From Nymphaea colorata (Eukaryota > Streptophyta > Magnoliopsida > Nymphaeales > Nymphaeaceae), in NCBI RefSeq assembly GCF_008831285.2, contig NC_045150.1, forward strand, positions 15,375,362 through 15,435,361: 60,000 bases of DNA, given 5' to 3'. The first letter of the stretch is position 1. Each line of letters opens with the position of its first letter. Below the pieces are notes generated by a model. The model saw only the letters and a program-made list of their open reading frames with translations, did no database searches and had not been told where the DNA came from. The translations under genes and the position numbers were made by a program. Shown here piece after piece: positions 1 through 10,389 of the stretch.

Positions 1-250
1 AAGGGAAGGAGGAAGAAGGGAAGGGAAGGAGGAGGAGGAGGAAGAAGGGAAGGGAAGGGAAGGAGGGAGGAGGAAGAAGGAGGAAGAAGGGAAGGGAAGG
101 AGGGAGGAGGAAGAAGGAGGAAGAAGGGAAGGGAAGGGAGGAGGAGGAAGAAGGAAGAGGAGGAAGAAGAAAGGAAGGGAAGGAGGGAGGATTTTGTGGA
201 TGATGGGCGTCAGGCGGTGCCATCGGCGGCGGCGGGGGACGTGGCCTCGC
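1..250. repeat. Polypurine satellite-like tract
   Basis: Almost pure G/A on the plus strand, built from units such as GGGAAGGA, GGAGGA and GAAGAAGGA. No gene is visible. The tract is followed about 60 bases later by an equally long pyrimidine tract, so the two strands of the pair are roughly complementary. Confidence 0.9.
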
Positions 251-251
251 C

Positions 252-735
252 GTGCCCTCCTCCCCTTCTTCCCCTCTTCTCCTTCCGTCCTCGCCGTGCC
301 CTCTTCTCCTTCCCTCCTCGCCGTGCCCACTTCCCCTCTTCTCCTTCTTCCCCTCTTCCCCTCCTATCATTTCTCTTCCCCTTCTTCCTCTCTTCCCCTC
401 TTCTCCTTCCCTCCTCGCCGTCCCCTCTTCTCCTCGCTGTCCCCTCTTCTCCTCGCCGTCCCCTCTTCTCCTTCCCTCCTCTTCTCCTTCCCTCCTCGCC
501 GTCCCCTCTTCTCCTTCCCTCCTCGCCGTGCCCTCCTCCCCTTCTTCCTCCTCCCTCTTCCCTCCTTCCCTTCCTCCTTCTTCCTCCTCAATCCTTCCTT
601 TCTTCCTGCTTCTTCCTCCTCCCTCTTCCCTCCTTCCCTTCCTCCTTCTTCCTCCTCAATCCTTCCTTTCTTCCTGCTTCTTCCTCCTCCCTCCTTCCCT
701 TCCTCCTCCTCCTCCCTTCCTCAGCGTCTCTTCTT
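252..735. repeat. Polypyrimidine tract with nested tandem repeats
   Basis: Almost pure C/T. An inner block at about 275-540 repeats a unit containing CCTCGCCGT(C/G)CCCTCTTCTC. A second block repeats a 68-bp unit at 541-608 and 609-676, with a partial third copy from 677. Open reading frames across it give only Ser/Pro/Leu/Phe low-complexity peptides in all three frames and are not credible proteins. Confidence 0.88.
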
Positions 736-749
736 CCTCCCAACGGTCA

Positions 750-900
750 AAAAAATTTTTCCAGAAATATTTTTCCATTTCCACTTTTAACGGTAAAAAA
801 AAATTCTAAGTTTGATGGACAGGAAAAATTTTTAAATTTTGAATTTTTTTTCTACTGCTACAGTAAATTTCCAGGGCATCAAACGCGCCCTAACTACATA
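750..900. repeat. AT-rich repeat edge ending in a CATCAAACGCGCCCTAAC motif
   Basis: The pyrimidine tract runs into an A/T-rich stretch that ends GGGCATCAAACGCGCCCTAA. This resembles the 'too large to be random' termini of plant MITE-like repeats. The other end was not identified, so boundaries are uncertain. Confidence 0.35.
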
Positions 901-949
901 ATTTTATTATGTTATAGTTAACATAACTAAAAAAATTAATTAAAAAAAT

Positions 950-1035
950 AGGTACCTTTTTTGCCTGGGCGTACCTAAGCCCTAGGTGCTATCTGGCGCC
1001 CAGGCACTCCCTGTGCGCCTTGACAACATAGATCT
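950..1035. repeat. CCTAGG/GGCGCC-rich terminal-repeat fragment
   Basis: This short block is rich in GCCTGGGCG, CCCTAGGTG and GGCGCCCAGG and ends CGCCTTGACAACATAG. On the minus strand that end reads CTATGTTGTCAAGGCGC, which resembles the TGTTGTA ends of the hAT element at 33.7-39.2 kb. It is probably one end of another hAT-like MITE; the partner end is not resolved. Confidence 0.4.
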
Positions 1036-1209
1036 AAATTAGAATCAAATTAAGCAACGTCCAAAAGTTGGATATAGTAATTGCTCTATCTGAATCTGAT
1101 CCACTGACATCCCTATCTCCTAAGCATGAACTGAAGAAGCATAGGAGGAAAGGTTTGAACGAAGAAATTGGTGGAAAGGAAGCTCAACATATCAAAACTC
1201 TTCATGTGT

Positions 1210-1402
1210 GTTAAAAGAGCTTGTGTTGAGTGTTAAGTCTGTGTGGCTTAAGAGTGCCCTTTGTGAGTTTTGTGTTGAGTTTTAAGTCTGTGTGTCGAGT
1301 AAGAATTTAAGAGAGAGAGAGAGAGAGTTGAGTTTAGGGAGACAGAGAGAGATCTAAGCCTGTGTTGAATGTGATGCCTGAGCATGTATTTGTGTTGCTA
1401 CT

Positions 1403-1449
<47 letters not shown>

Positions 1450-1641
1450 AAGTCTGTGTTGAGTGTTACGTCTAATTGGGCATTTGTGTTGCTAGTGAGA
1501 AAGTGAAAGAAAGAGAGAGAGAGAGAGACTGTGTTGAGTGTCAAGTCTAAGTGTGTATTTGTGTTGCTAAGTGTGTATTTGTGTTGCTAAAGAGAGAAAA
1601 GAGCAAGCAAGCATGTGTGAGAGAGAGAGAGAGAGAGAGAA

Positions 1642-1674
<33 letters not shown>

Positions 1675-1680
1675 TCAAAC
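1210..1680. repeat. GTGTTGAG minisatellite interleaved with (GA)n
   Basis: A unit of about 75-100 bp is repeated: GTGTTGAGTGT, then AAGTCT, then GTATTTGTGTTGCTA, then a variable (GA)n run. Copies begin near 1222, 1271, 1360, 1456 and 1530. The GA runs are at about 1313-1326, 1407-1446, 1513-1526, 1620-1640 and 1657-1672. No gene is visible. Confidence 0.8.
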
Positions 1681-1739
1681 AACATTGCAGAGTTCCTTTC
1701 CAATGAATAGTTGGAACTGAAAACCTCAATATGGATCAA

Positions 1740-3720
1740 TAACCACAGTATATTTCAATGCTAAAGAAAGAGAACATGTACGGCAGATCGACCAGAAACA
1801 ATAATATGCACATCACTCCTAGCTACCCAGGGTGAGCAGTGAGCAAATGCTAAAAAGCCAATTCCACCAAAAAGTAATCCAAAGCTACTAGCATGGAGCA
1901 GAAAGCAACAGAAGCATACCCTGGCTACCCACAAGGGCAAGAAAATACTAAAAAGCCAATTCCACCAAAAAAAGTTACCCAATGATACTACCATGGACCA
2001 AGAAGCAATGGCAGCACACTCTTTAATCAACTACATTGGCCATGGAACAGGGATTACAGTCAAAAGCGAAAGCTGATGAAGGCCGAGCTCAGTAACCGAG
2101 AAACCAAAAGACAACAGTTTGCAGCTCCTAAGAGAGTGCGTGTCAGGTGTCAATGGCCTGAGAAATGAAAGCACCGACCTTACATGGTGCAGGAAATTAA
2201 AGGCCATAGATGAAGAGCACAGTGTAAGCACAAGCTTGCATTGCAGTCCCAAAGGAAATGTTAGTGCCCAAGACATGGTTCAAGGTTGCTTTACTGTAAC
2301 TGAAAGGGGCAATGCAGATGCAAATCCAGCAATGGCAGCAGCCGCAGGGAAAGGCCAGAAGATTTAATTAACGGCTAAAGAGTGCTGTGCTGATGAGCTG
2401 TGACAAGCAAAGGGCGAGAAAGACGGATCTTTAGGATAAAATAAACCAAGAGAGCAATGTCAGAATTGAATTGTCAGACACCCCAAAGTTCGTTGAGCAC
2501 TTCAACTCATCACGGAGAGGGGCATCAAGCGTGAAGCAATGATTAGAACAGGATGCTAAGTTGCCAGGTACATTCGCAAACAGCTCTCAATCACAGAGCA
2601 AGGGTCAGCAAGGCCATCTGGATTGCAAGGTTGTGGAGCCCGCATCCATTATCTACAGGCAATTGTAGTGTGGGCCAGCGAATGGTAAGGCTACCTTGAC
2701 AGATGGAAGTGGCAGTAGGACTGTAGGAAACCCAGGGGCAGCAAGACCATTAGTGACTGGCAAAAGGGAGCAAGAAGTCAACAACCAACATGAACGTCAT
2801 ACACTAGTTCATGGGAATCAAGGGCCAGCCAAAGAGAACTAGTGGCTAGTAGGGAGTGAGTTGGCAGGTTGCCTGAAGGAAGCTATGAACAGTCAACATC
2901 TGCAGGTAACAGCTGGATTTGGCCGACAACGGTAGGATTATGAGTTGCAGCGGCCAATGTGGCCATCAAAGAGCCGATCGAAGAAAGGGCTGAAATCAAT
3001 AAACTAAAGACGTGACAAATGAGAGCAGGGAAGCATGGATCAGTAGGGCCATCTCGGATCAGTGGGGCTATTGGAGACCGATGGCGAGAAGCCACAGGAA
3101 GGTAGAAAAGGATTAGTTGCCAGTAAGGAGCATACCTGAGCAAGGGTGTGTCATTCCATTACTCCACAAGGGACTGACCTTGCAAGTTAGTTGCTTGTCG
3201 AACCATGGCTAGAAGGAAAAGGCCAGGCAAACTAGAAGTTTGGAATAGAATTGAACCTTGGACAGCAGGAAGAACCTAGGGGTGTTTGCCGACAAACAAT
3301 GAGGCAATTACCATCACCTGCAAAGAGGCAGTGAATGCAAGGCAGCCTGCAAAAATGCAGCTCTGCTGGTAAAGTTGCCAGGTATTGAAGCAGCATGGCA
3401 GGGGCCGAAAGAGAGGATCAAGGCCAAAAGGGTGGTAAGGTCCGATCCAATGGAAACTAGGCACCGGCAAAAGGAAACTAACAAGAGGGAGAGCTGAAGA
3501 ATCATAGTCAAGACAATGAGAAAGAAAGGAACATATGGAGGGAGGTAGCTGCCAACAACCATCACACATAGGCAATGTGGTTGCAGAAGCAGCCTGCTAC
3601 TTCTGCCGCCTCTTCCTGCATGCCAATAAGAGCCAGAAACACAGTCACGCATGCCACTCCAGGGTTCCAAACTCTAGAATTCTATTCATTCTCATGCTCT
3701 CCCAAAACTATTGGGTATCA
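1740..3720. other. Gene-free interval, moderate GC, unassigned repeat-like DNA
   Basis: About 2 kb of moderate-GC sequence with recurring CCAGGTA, GGCAG and AGCAAG words. It also has a local duplication of AAAAAGCCAATTCCACCAAAAA at about 1851-1872 and 1950-1971. Reading frames of 80-118 codons occur on both strands but show no recognisable domain or splice structure. It may be an old transposon internal region. Confidence 0.4.
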
Positions 3721-3745
3721 GAGTATTTACATAACTCGTAAAAGG

Positions 3746-3749
<4 letters not shown>

Positions 3750-3806
<57 letters not shown>
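3750..3806. repeat. (CT)n microsatellite
   Basis: An uninterrupted CT dinucleotide run of about 55 bp, followed by CTTTCTTTCTT. Confidence 0.95.
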
Positions 3807-3810
<4 letters not shown>

Positions 3811-3907
3811 CTTGACAGAACTGACCCGACTTATTACATATATTTGGTATGTCCTCCGCTATCACAATGGTTCCCAACAATGTGAGGAAATGAACCGAGA
3901 AAGAGAA

Positions 3908-3931
3908 AAGAGAGAGAGAGAGAGAGAGAGG
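3908..3931. repeat. (GA)n microsatellite
   Basis: Short GA dinucleotide run following AGAAAAGAGAG. Confidence 0.9.
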
Positions 3932-4479
3932 ACTTTTGTAATGTTTAAGCATGTAGATTTGAATGTGTTATGTGAGTGTCTGTGTATGTGTACACTTCAT
4001 AGTGGTAGTGTGTGTTTGTTAAGTCTTTTCTACAAGAATAAAAAGGAAAAGAACAAAAACCCTTACCCATTAGAACATTTAGCTCATCACCTGATCCTAC
4101 TTCCTCCACACCATGCAGTGATATTATAAGCTTTTTTCAATCAAAACAGTCCAATCTAAACAGCCCAATCTAGGCTGATATGTCCTCCTACATAGCCAAA
4201 AAGGTAGATAGAAAACCTTTTTTGTACTCTAAGCAAATTGAGAAATGTATCCAAACTTATCAGGTGCTATGTGAATCTGCCTACTTATTGCTACGTTGAA
4301 CTACCTGCTTTATCTTTTATTTTGTTTCAAAGGTGAGCTCTATTGTAACATCACCAAGTTGGTTGCTTACTCAGGCAGAGAAAGATAATGGCCCCTGTAT
4401 TTATTTCTTTATATTTATGATGGGCTATTTTATAGACAAGAAAATACTTGTATTTCAGATGTGGGAGGTTCAAAGGTTA

Positions 4480-4945
4480 GAGCGAAAAGTACACCTGTGC
4501 GTACTTAGGTCCTGGGAGGTCCTCTCTCTAACTGGGTTGTAGTACCTAGGTGGGGCTGCCTAGGCTGGTCCAACTAGGAGATAAACAGAAAAAAAAACAA
4601 AAGAAGTTTTAAAAGAGTTTTCTTCCTCCTTGGACCTCTTTTTTTGCTTTTTGCTTTTTCTTCCTTTTTCTCTTTATCTTTCCTTCTTCTACTACTACTT
4701 ATTCTTTCCTTTTTTCTTTTACTGTCTATATACTCTTTATCAATTGCTATATACATTCTGCTACCGCTATTGTTATGTCTTTTTGCTGCTATATATACTG
4801 TTAAAACATGCTACCTATATATGTGTGTGTCTGTGCGTTTGTGTTCTATCTTTTGCCTGCATAGGCAACCACCAAGTGCCCCACCTAATCCTTTTTGAAA
4901 GTTCACTGCCTAACCCCGCCTAGTGCTTTTGACCATACAGCTTAA
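4480..4945. repeat. Candidate CCTAGG-type MITE
   Basis: The left edge holds CACCTGTGCG, ACTTAGGTCC, TACCTAGGTGGGG and GCCTAGGCTGG. The right edge holds CATAGGCAACC, GCCCCACCTAATCC and CCCCGCCTAGTG. The two edges are GC-rich, carry related CCTAGG words in opposite orientation and flank a T-rich core. This suggests a non-autonomous element, but exact ends and a TSD were not found. Confidence 0.35.
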
Positions 4946-5713
4946 AGTAACCAAGAAAATGGCAGTTCCACACACAGGTAGTATCAAGTTGGTGAAATTT
5001 CCTCAATACTTTAGATAATTATTTTTCCATTTTTAACAATATTCACCCCAACTTTTAATTGAAAATCTTAACCAAAAACCTCTAATTCCTCTAGAAAGGC
5101 TAAAAGGTAATTTGGTATGTGACTCTGTATATGTTTGAATCCTGATTTGATAAATATCTTTATGAAAGTTATTAACCATCATATTAACAAAATTTTAACT
5201 TCTAAGTTTTCCATATTATTTTTTATTGTCTTAACTATATCAAAAGAGAGGGACAAAATTTCTCATGGTAACAGAGGAAAAGGCAGGAAGGTGTTCACTT
5301 CAAATTTGTTTCTTCCAGTTTTCACAATCAGCACATTTTCTACTGAAGCGCGCAGTAAAATATGTGTTGACCACATCATGATCCCTGCACCTTCAAATTC
5401 TTAATACATAAAATTGCCTATGAATGGAGATCATATTAAAATATCCAAATTCTTATATAATATGCTAGTACCTAGAAAATAGAAACAATGTGGATGAAAA
5501 AAAAAAGTCATTACCCATGCAAGTACCTGAATATGTTGAGGATTAAAATGCCTTCCCCTGAAAAAATTCAAACCAAATTAGAGCTGCATTGGAACAAACT
5601 TAAAAAAAATAACACAAGGTAGAACCAAATTTTGGAAAAAAAAAATATTCCTGCAGCTACCTGAAAACAGCCTAGTGATCTGTTAAAGACGTAAGAAAAT
5701 CAGTGTGGGTGTG
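4946..5713. other. Gene-free AT-rich interval
   Basis: Nothing recognisable on either strand. It lies downstream of exon 2 of the minus-strand gene at 6.6-8.1 kb and may be part of its next intron, but no convincing in-frame third exon was found here. Confidence 0.4.
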
Positions 5714-5717
5714 TGCA

Positions 5718-5721
5718 TATG

Positions 5722-5753
<32 letters not shown>
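5718..5753. repeat. (GT)n microsatellite
   Basis: GT dinucleotide run of about 34 bp. Confidence 0.93.
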
Positions 5754-5754
<1 letters not shown>

Positions 5755-5778
5755 TTTTGATCCATTGTCACATATATC

Positions 5779-6405
5779 GTGTATGGGTATTATACGGTGA
5801 GGAATTTCTCAGGTATAATACGGCAAAGTTGTATATCTCGGGAATATCCTGAGAAAATCTTGGCAAATTTTTAAAAAAAATTAAAACATTTAATAAATCG
5901 TAAAAATTATAAAAAACAAAAATTAATAAAAAATTACAAAAAGCGCATATAATACGCATTTTTTCACGTTTTTTATTTTCTGACGTTTTTTTAGAAAGAA
6001 CATGTCCAATTTCCGTTTTATACTGCTGACTTATTCTCGGGTATTATACATGATCATATTCAAACGACACACTTCTCCAAAAAAAAAAGACTCCATGAAG
6101 AAAATCATCAAAACATGTCCTTACTGTTTTCTTTTGGATTTTTCTTTCCCCCTTTAGAATCTCAGTGTCACAGAAAACACATCTTATTGGAAAAAAACGC
6201 ATATAATACGCCAAAACACAGTCAGCCGTATAAAACATAAAAAAACGCGTCTTTTTTAAAAAACGCCAGAAAATAAAAAATGTGAAAAAAAAACGCATAT
6301 TAAATGTCTTAATTTTTTTAAAAATTTGCCGAGATTTTCCCGAGAAATACAACTTTGCCGCATTATACCCGAGAAATTCCTCGCCGTATGATACCCGTAC
6401 ATGTT
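5779..6405. mobile_element. Foldback-like element with arms of about 220-250 bp
   Basis: The left arm (about 5779-6030) reads GTATGGGTATTATACGG, GAGGAATTTCTC, GGCAAAGTTGTAT, GGCAAATTTTTAAAAAAA and later GCGCATATAATACGC. The right arm (about 6185-6405) carries the reverse complement of the same blocks in the same order, ending GTATGATACCCGTAC. Arms are imperfect but co-linear. The spacer (about 6044-6170) is a direct copy of the sequence just outside the right arm. No transposase is encoded and no target duplication was identified. Confidence 0.7.
6046..6170 (+). repeat. Direct repeat B (loop copy)
   Basis: It begins TGATCATATTCAAACGACAC and contains AAAATCATCAAAACATGTCC and CTGTTTTCTTTTGGATTT. 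The same order occurs at 6408-6525 outside the inverted repeat, with scattered differences. Confidence 0.8.
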
Positions 6406-6407
6406 TT

Positions 6408-6525
6408 GATCATATTCAAGCGACACAATTTTCCAAAAAAAAACTCCATGATGAAAATCATCAAAACATGTCCTTAACTGTTTTCTTTTGGATTTCTCTT
6501 TCCCTCGTTAGATATATCAACAATC
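6408..6525 (+). repeat. Direct repeat B' (flank copy)
   Basis: It begins TGATCATATTCAAGCGACAC and matches 6046-6170 in direct orientation over about 110 bp. It abuts the outer end of the right inverted arm and lies about 70 bp from coding exon 2 of the minus-strand gene. Confidence 0.8.
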
Positions 6526-6594
6526 AAAACATGAAGAAAAAAGAAAACATTAATATGACTCAAACAGAATTCCAATATGCAATGAAGTACTAAC

Positions 6595-6752
6595 CTGTTT
6601 GGCGAGAAATCTATGTCATCTTCTTCAGATTCATAATTGGCATGATCCTGAGCCAGTTTCTTCGAGTAACCCTCATCCCAATACAATCTTTCCCAGTTGT
6701 CCCTGAGTTCTTGATAGAGCTCCATATACCGCTTGCACCAAGGCTCATGTTC
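6595..6752 (-). CDS. Coding exon 2 of the probable mitochondrial protein
   Basis: Begins with GAACATGAGCC after AG and ends with CCAAACAG before GTTAGT. The frame is open throughout and continuous with exon 1. Confidence 0.75.
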
Positions 6753-8125
6753 CTTCCAACATTAAGAGAGAAATTAAATATACGAAGATTTTGCACTACA
6801 TCTCATGAATATTTTACATAAGATTGACTATTCATGAATACACACATAAAGAAGAACACATAAAATTTTCCAAGGCAAGATGAAGCATTCGTTTGACACT
6901 TACTTATATGGAGAATTGAAGCTGAAAGAACCAAATATTTGACTACTACTGGATGAAGTAGACTATCATTTAAATCCAATAATAAACAAAACTAGTTGAG
7001 CCATCAGCCAGGCAATAGTCAATGGAAAGTTCTAACCAACCATGTAGACCATCCTTGTAGTTCTAGGTATTACACAGACTCGTTATATGGTCTTCTACAT
7101 CAACCATCTCTCTAACATTACTGGAACAATTAAGCATTAGAACAAGTCCTTTTTCTTTGAGGGAATTGCTTTCGAGAGTTAAAACATCAAAATAATAGTC
7201 CTTGGCTCCTTGTTCCCGTTAACTAGTAAGTAGACTGTTAATTCATGGTGGCCTTCATGCTTAAGTTAGAACGTTAGTTCAAGTCTGCTCTGCCTGTAAA
7301 AGGCTGCTTCATCGAATAACGAATGTCTTTCACCCACATGCCCAAGGAACCAAAATAGCATAGAGAACGTCATAGAACGTGGAACTTACCATGGTTACAT
7401 TCCAAGAACGAACTAATACCGAGATGAACAGACCATTCCCCTCAGAATAACCATGTTTCTCTCTACCAAGTTTAGAGAACCACCATGAAAATGAAGAGGG
7501 ATTTTGAAGCCCAAGATCCTATGGGACTGGTCCCAGTGGGAGGCTCCATGCAAGATACCCTCTTCCAACCAACCAAAGAAACACACACTAAAGCAATAAA
7601 ATGCATCAATCCAGCACTAAATAGAGGAGAATCCTAGAGTTTTCGATGAAAATAGAAGAACTCGCGGTCGAATTTGAAACCTTATGCAGGAGACTATAGC
7701 AAAATCATCAAAGCCATGTTGCAAATCTATCAAAATTAATGCACGCATAGCAAAAAAAAAGAAAAGAAAGAGACAAGAATAATGGATAACGGAGAAGGAG
7801 CAAACGAGGCAGAGATGCCTGGTACCGTTTCTTTCAGGACCAGGCGAGTTCTCCTCATGAACTGCTCTCGCATCTGTTTCCGGCGCCTGTTGGGGATGTT
7901 GTCCCTGGGGATGGCGAATCTCTCCCTCGGCGGGACGTTGTCGCCTATCTCATGCATCTCTCCGTCGATCACCCACCACTCGGACTTGTCGCTAGGCTTC
8001 TTGACACCGGGCACGAGCCGGGCGCCGCCCCGACTAGGCCTAGTCCACGAAGAGAAACTGGTCGCCGGTAATAGCTGCTTCTGAAGGTGACGCTTCTGCA
8101 GCACCCATCTTCCCCGCCAAAGCAT
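6595..8125 (-). CDS. Probable mitochondrial plant protein of unknown function, 5' two coding exons
   Basis: Coding exon 1 is 8125-7826 (100 codons, phase 0, donor GTACCA). Coding exon 2 is 6752-6595 (acceptor GGAAG, donor GTTAGT, leaving phase 2). The N-terminus MLWRGRWVLQKRHLQKQLL is basic and free of acidic residues, like a mitochondrial presequence. The conserved-looking core follows: WWVIDGEMHEIGDNVPPRER at about residues 50-69, a basic NRRRKQMREQFMRRTR stretch, then across the splice EHEPWCKRYMELYQELRDNW and DEGYSKKLAQDHANYESEED. The two exons join without a frameshift into one charged, helix-rich protein. I recall similar plant proteins but cannot name a function. At least one more exon is required after NR, and none was found between 1 and 6560; it may lie outside the window or be lost. 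Location in mitochondria is inference. Confidence 0.75.
7826..8125 (-). CDS. Coding exon 1 of the probable mitochondrial protein
   Basis: Starts at ATG 8125-8123. The preceding minus-strand sequence is purine-rich (the plus strand reads CTCCTCCTCCTCTCCCCC), like a plant 5' UTR. Ends KET then GTACCA. The exon is GC-rich compared with its AT-rich surroundings. Confidence 0.78.
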
Positions 8126-8199
8126 TCTCGCTGCTCTCCTCCTCCTCCTCTCCCCCTTCTTCTTCTCCCTCTCGCCGAAAATGGATGATATAAAAATAG

Positions 8200-9090
8200 G
8201 AAGAAAAAAGAAAAGGAAAATGAATGAAATGGAAGAAAGGAAAAAAGTGAAAGGAAAAGAAAATCTAAAATTTGTTTGTTTGAACTACCTACATAAAAAA
8301 TAATAAAATTTACAATACTTTATAATAATATCTTAACAGTAAAAATATTTAAAAAATGAGAGGTTTCAAAAAAAACTGCTGTCACTATTGTAGTTGCAGG
8401 AATTGCATCATAAAACATGATTTTAGATGTCTACTTGATAAATAGAAAGCGTTAGGGACATAATTTTTAGGATCGAACCATTAAGGTATCAACTAAATCC
8501 ATTCCCTTTGTTGTGGTGGCTGTATTTCCAACTAAACGATAGTTTAAGATCATTTTGAGAGCAAGAGAAAATTCTCCCACATAATAGCAATTTCATAGTT
8601 TGTAATTGTGGATTTAGATTGTTTGGTAATGGTACACCGAAGTCTCTGAACTTATAAGAAAAAATATAGAAAAACCCATGAGCCGATATGAGTTTGAAAC
8701 CTCCATTGATTGGAAAATTGTAATCATGAAATTGAGGATCAAACTTGACAGAGTTCAAGAAAATCATTTCTTTTCAGATATGCTTGTCAAATTAGATGTT
8801 TGATTCTTGTGGAATATAGTCATTTTTGTGCATTGATGCTTTTTTCGAGAGACACACTCGTTAGATCATCCATTCCTAGAAAGGGTTTTGTTCATGCGTT
8901 TAAGAACTTTCCCAAAATAATAATTTGTTCTGTAAACCGTCGCCATTTTGTCGTTACTGCAAATCCTTTGCGACTACAATCACATACCCAGAGGTGGCAG
9001 GGTCAAGCTGCAGCTGATGGCGCTGGAGAGCAGAGGTGGTGGTGGCATTTTGACGCGAGAGAGAAAGAGAGAAAGTCGATAAAATGAAAA
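8200..9090. other. Gene-free interval upstream of the mitochondrial-protein gene
   Basis: AT-rich sequence, then unassigned DNA up to the truncated 3' edge of the LINE. It should contain the promoter of the minus-strand gene at 6.6-8.1 kb, but no single promoter element stands out. Confidence 0.35.
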
Positions 9091-9096
9091 TGTATA

Positions 9097-10008
9097 TCAA
9101 ATTTTGGCAACCAAGATGAAAAGCAAAGGAGATAACGGATAACCTTGACGAAGGCCACGACCGAGACAAAAGAAATCACCACACAACCCATTGAAGGAGA
9201 CCGCAAGCTGGGCTCCAGTGACAAACGAAAGGATCCACTGTCTAAACGACATACCAAAAGCAAGGCGGGTAAGGAGATCAGAAAGGAACTCCCATCTAAC
9301 CAAGTCAAAAGCCTTAGAGATGTCCAACTTAAGGATGAAGGAAGGAAGACACAAACAGTATAGGGAGTGAACAACCTCATTGGCGAGGACAACCGCATCA
9401 TGCAAACGTCGACCCTTGATGAAAGCAACCTGGAAAGGGTTAATGATGGAAGGCAAAACAGGCGCAAGCCGTAAGAAAAGCAACTTAGCAATAATCTTAT
9501 AAGGTGTGCCTAAGATGGAGATCGGGCGAAAGTGAGAGACGTCTGTAGGGTTAGGACACTTAGGCACCAAGACACAGGTGGCTCGATTAAATTCTTTAAG
9601 AAAGACGGAGTTGGAGGCGAACTCATCACAAAACTTAAACACATCAGCGCTACAAGCCTCCCAAAAGGTGCGAAAAAATTCAATAGGAAAACCATCAATG
9701 TCGGGCGCCTTACCAGCGCCAAGGGCCCAGACAGCGCTTTTGATCTCTTGGTGCAGAAAGGGCCGCTCAAGAGAGATCGCACATGAGACGGAGAGGGACG
9801 AGAGGTGAAAGTCTGACAACGGGGCACGGAAACGAAAAGACTTAGAGTAGAACTCTCGAAAATGAGCAGTCAAAGCTGGGAGAATGTCATCACCAAGAAA
9901 AACCCTGTGCCCGATAATCATGGACTGGAGCAACGTCTGGCGGCGCCTTTGAGAGGCGGCGAAGTGGAAGAATCTAGAATTCTGGTCTCCATACGAAAGC
10001 CAACCCAA
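9097..10008 (-). pseudogene. LINE ORF2 reverse transcriptase, N-terminal half
   Basis: About 300 open codons. GAGKAPDIDGFPIEFFRTFW is the fingers motif; RPISILGTPYKIIAKLL, FQVAFIKGRRLHDAVVLANE, KLDISKAFDLVRWEFL (first catalytic Asp) and GLRQGYPLSPLLFILVA follow in family order. The frame ends immediately after this block with unrelated sequence, so the YADD palm motif is missing and the enzyme cannot be functional. Confidence 0.88.
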
Positions 10009-10389
10009 CCTAGACCGCTGTTGCCAATGGATGGACTCCCTAACCCTTCACTCCTGAGCAAGGTACTAGAGACAAAGGAGACGGGAAGACTGATCCGCAG
10101 AAATATTGTCAGAGGACTGAATGAACATGATCTCCTCATCCCGAACGGTCACTTCAGAAAAATTCCCACTCCAAAAAATGCATTTCCAGGCAAAAACCTC
10201 CTTCCTGATTGAGTGTAACTTTCGCGAGAGCTTAAAAGCAGCCCACCTGCCATTGATGATGCGAGCCCACCATTTAGGGACGGCAGCCACAAAAGACTCA
10301 TCACGGAGCCACCAAAGCTCAAAACGGAACCTGGCGCGCTTGGTACCAGCCCTACCCCGAAGAAGAGAAAGAAGCAACAGAGCATGATT

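Noticed and set aside
194-921. Long overlapping reading frames rich in Ser, Pro, Leu and Phe
   Set aside because: All three frames are open because the DNA is pure C/T; composition is repeat-driven and no domain is present.
1761-3670. Several minus-strand frames of 80-118 codons
   Set aside because: Isolated, no motif, no splice logic, and overlapping frames on the other strand.
3713-3726. TGGGTATCAGAGT resembling a tRNA-Met primer binding site
   Set aside because: It has an extra base against the canonical site; no LTR end or paired LTR was found next to it.
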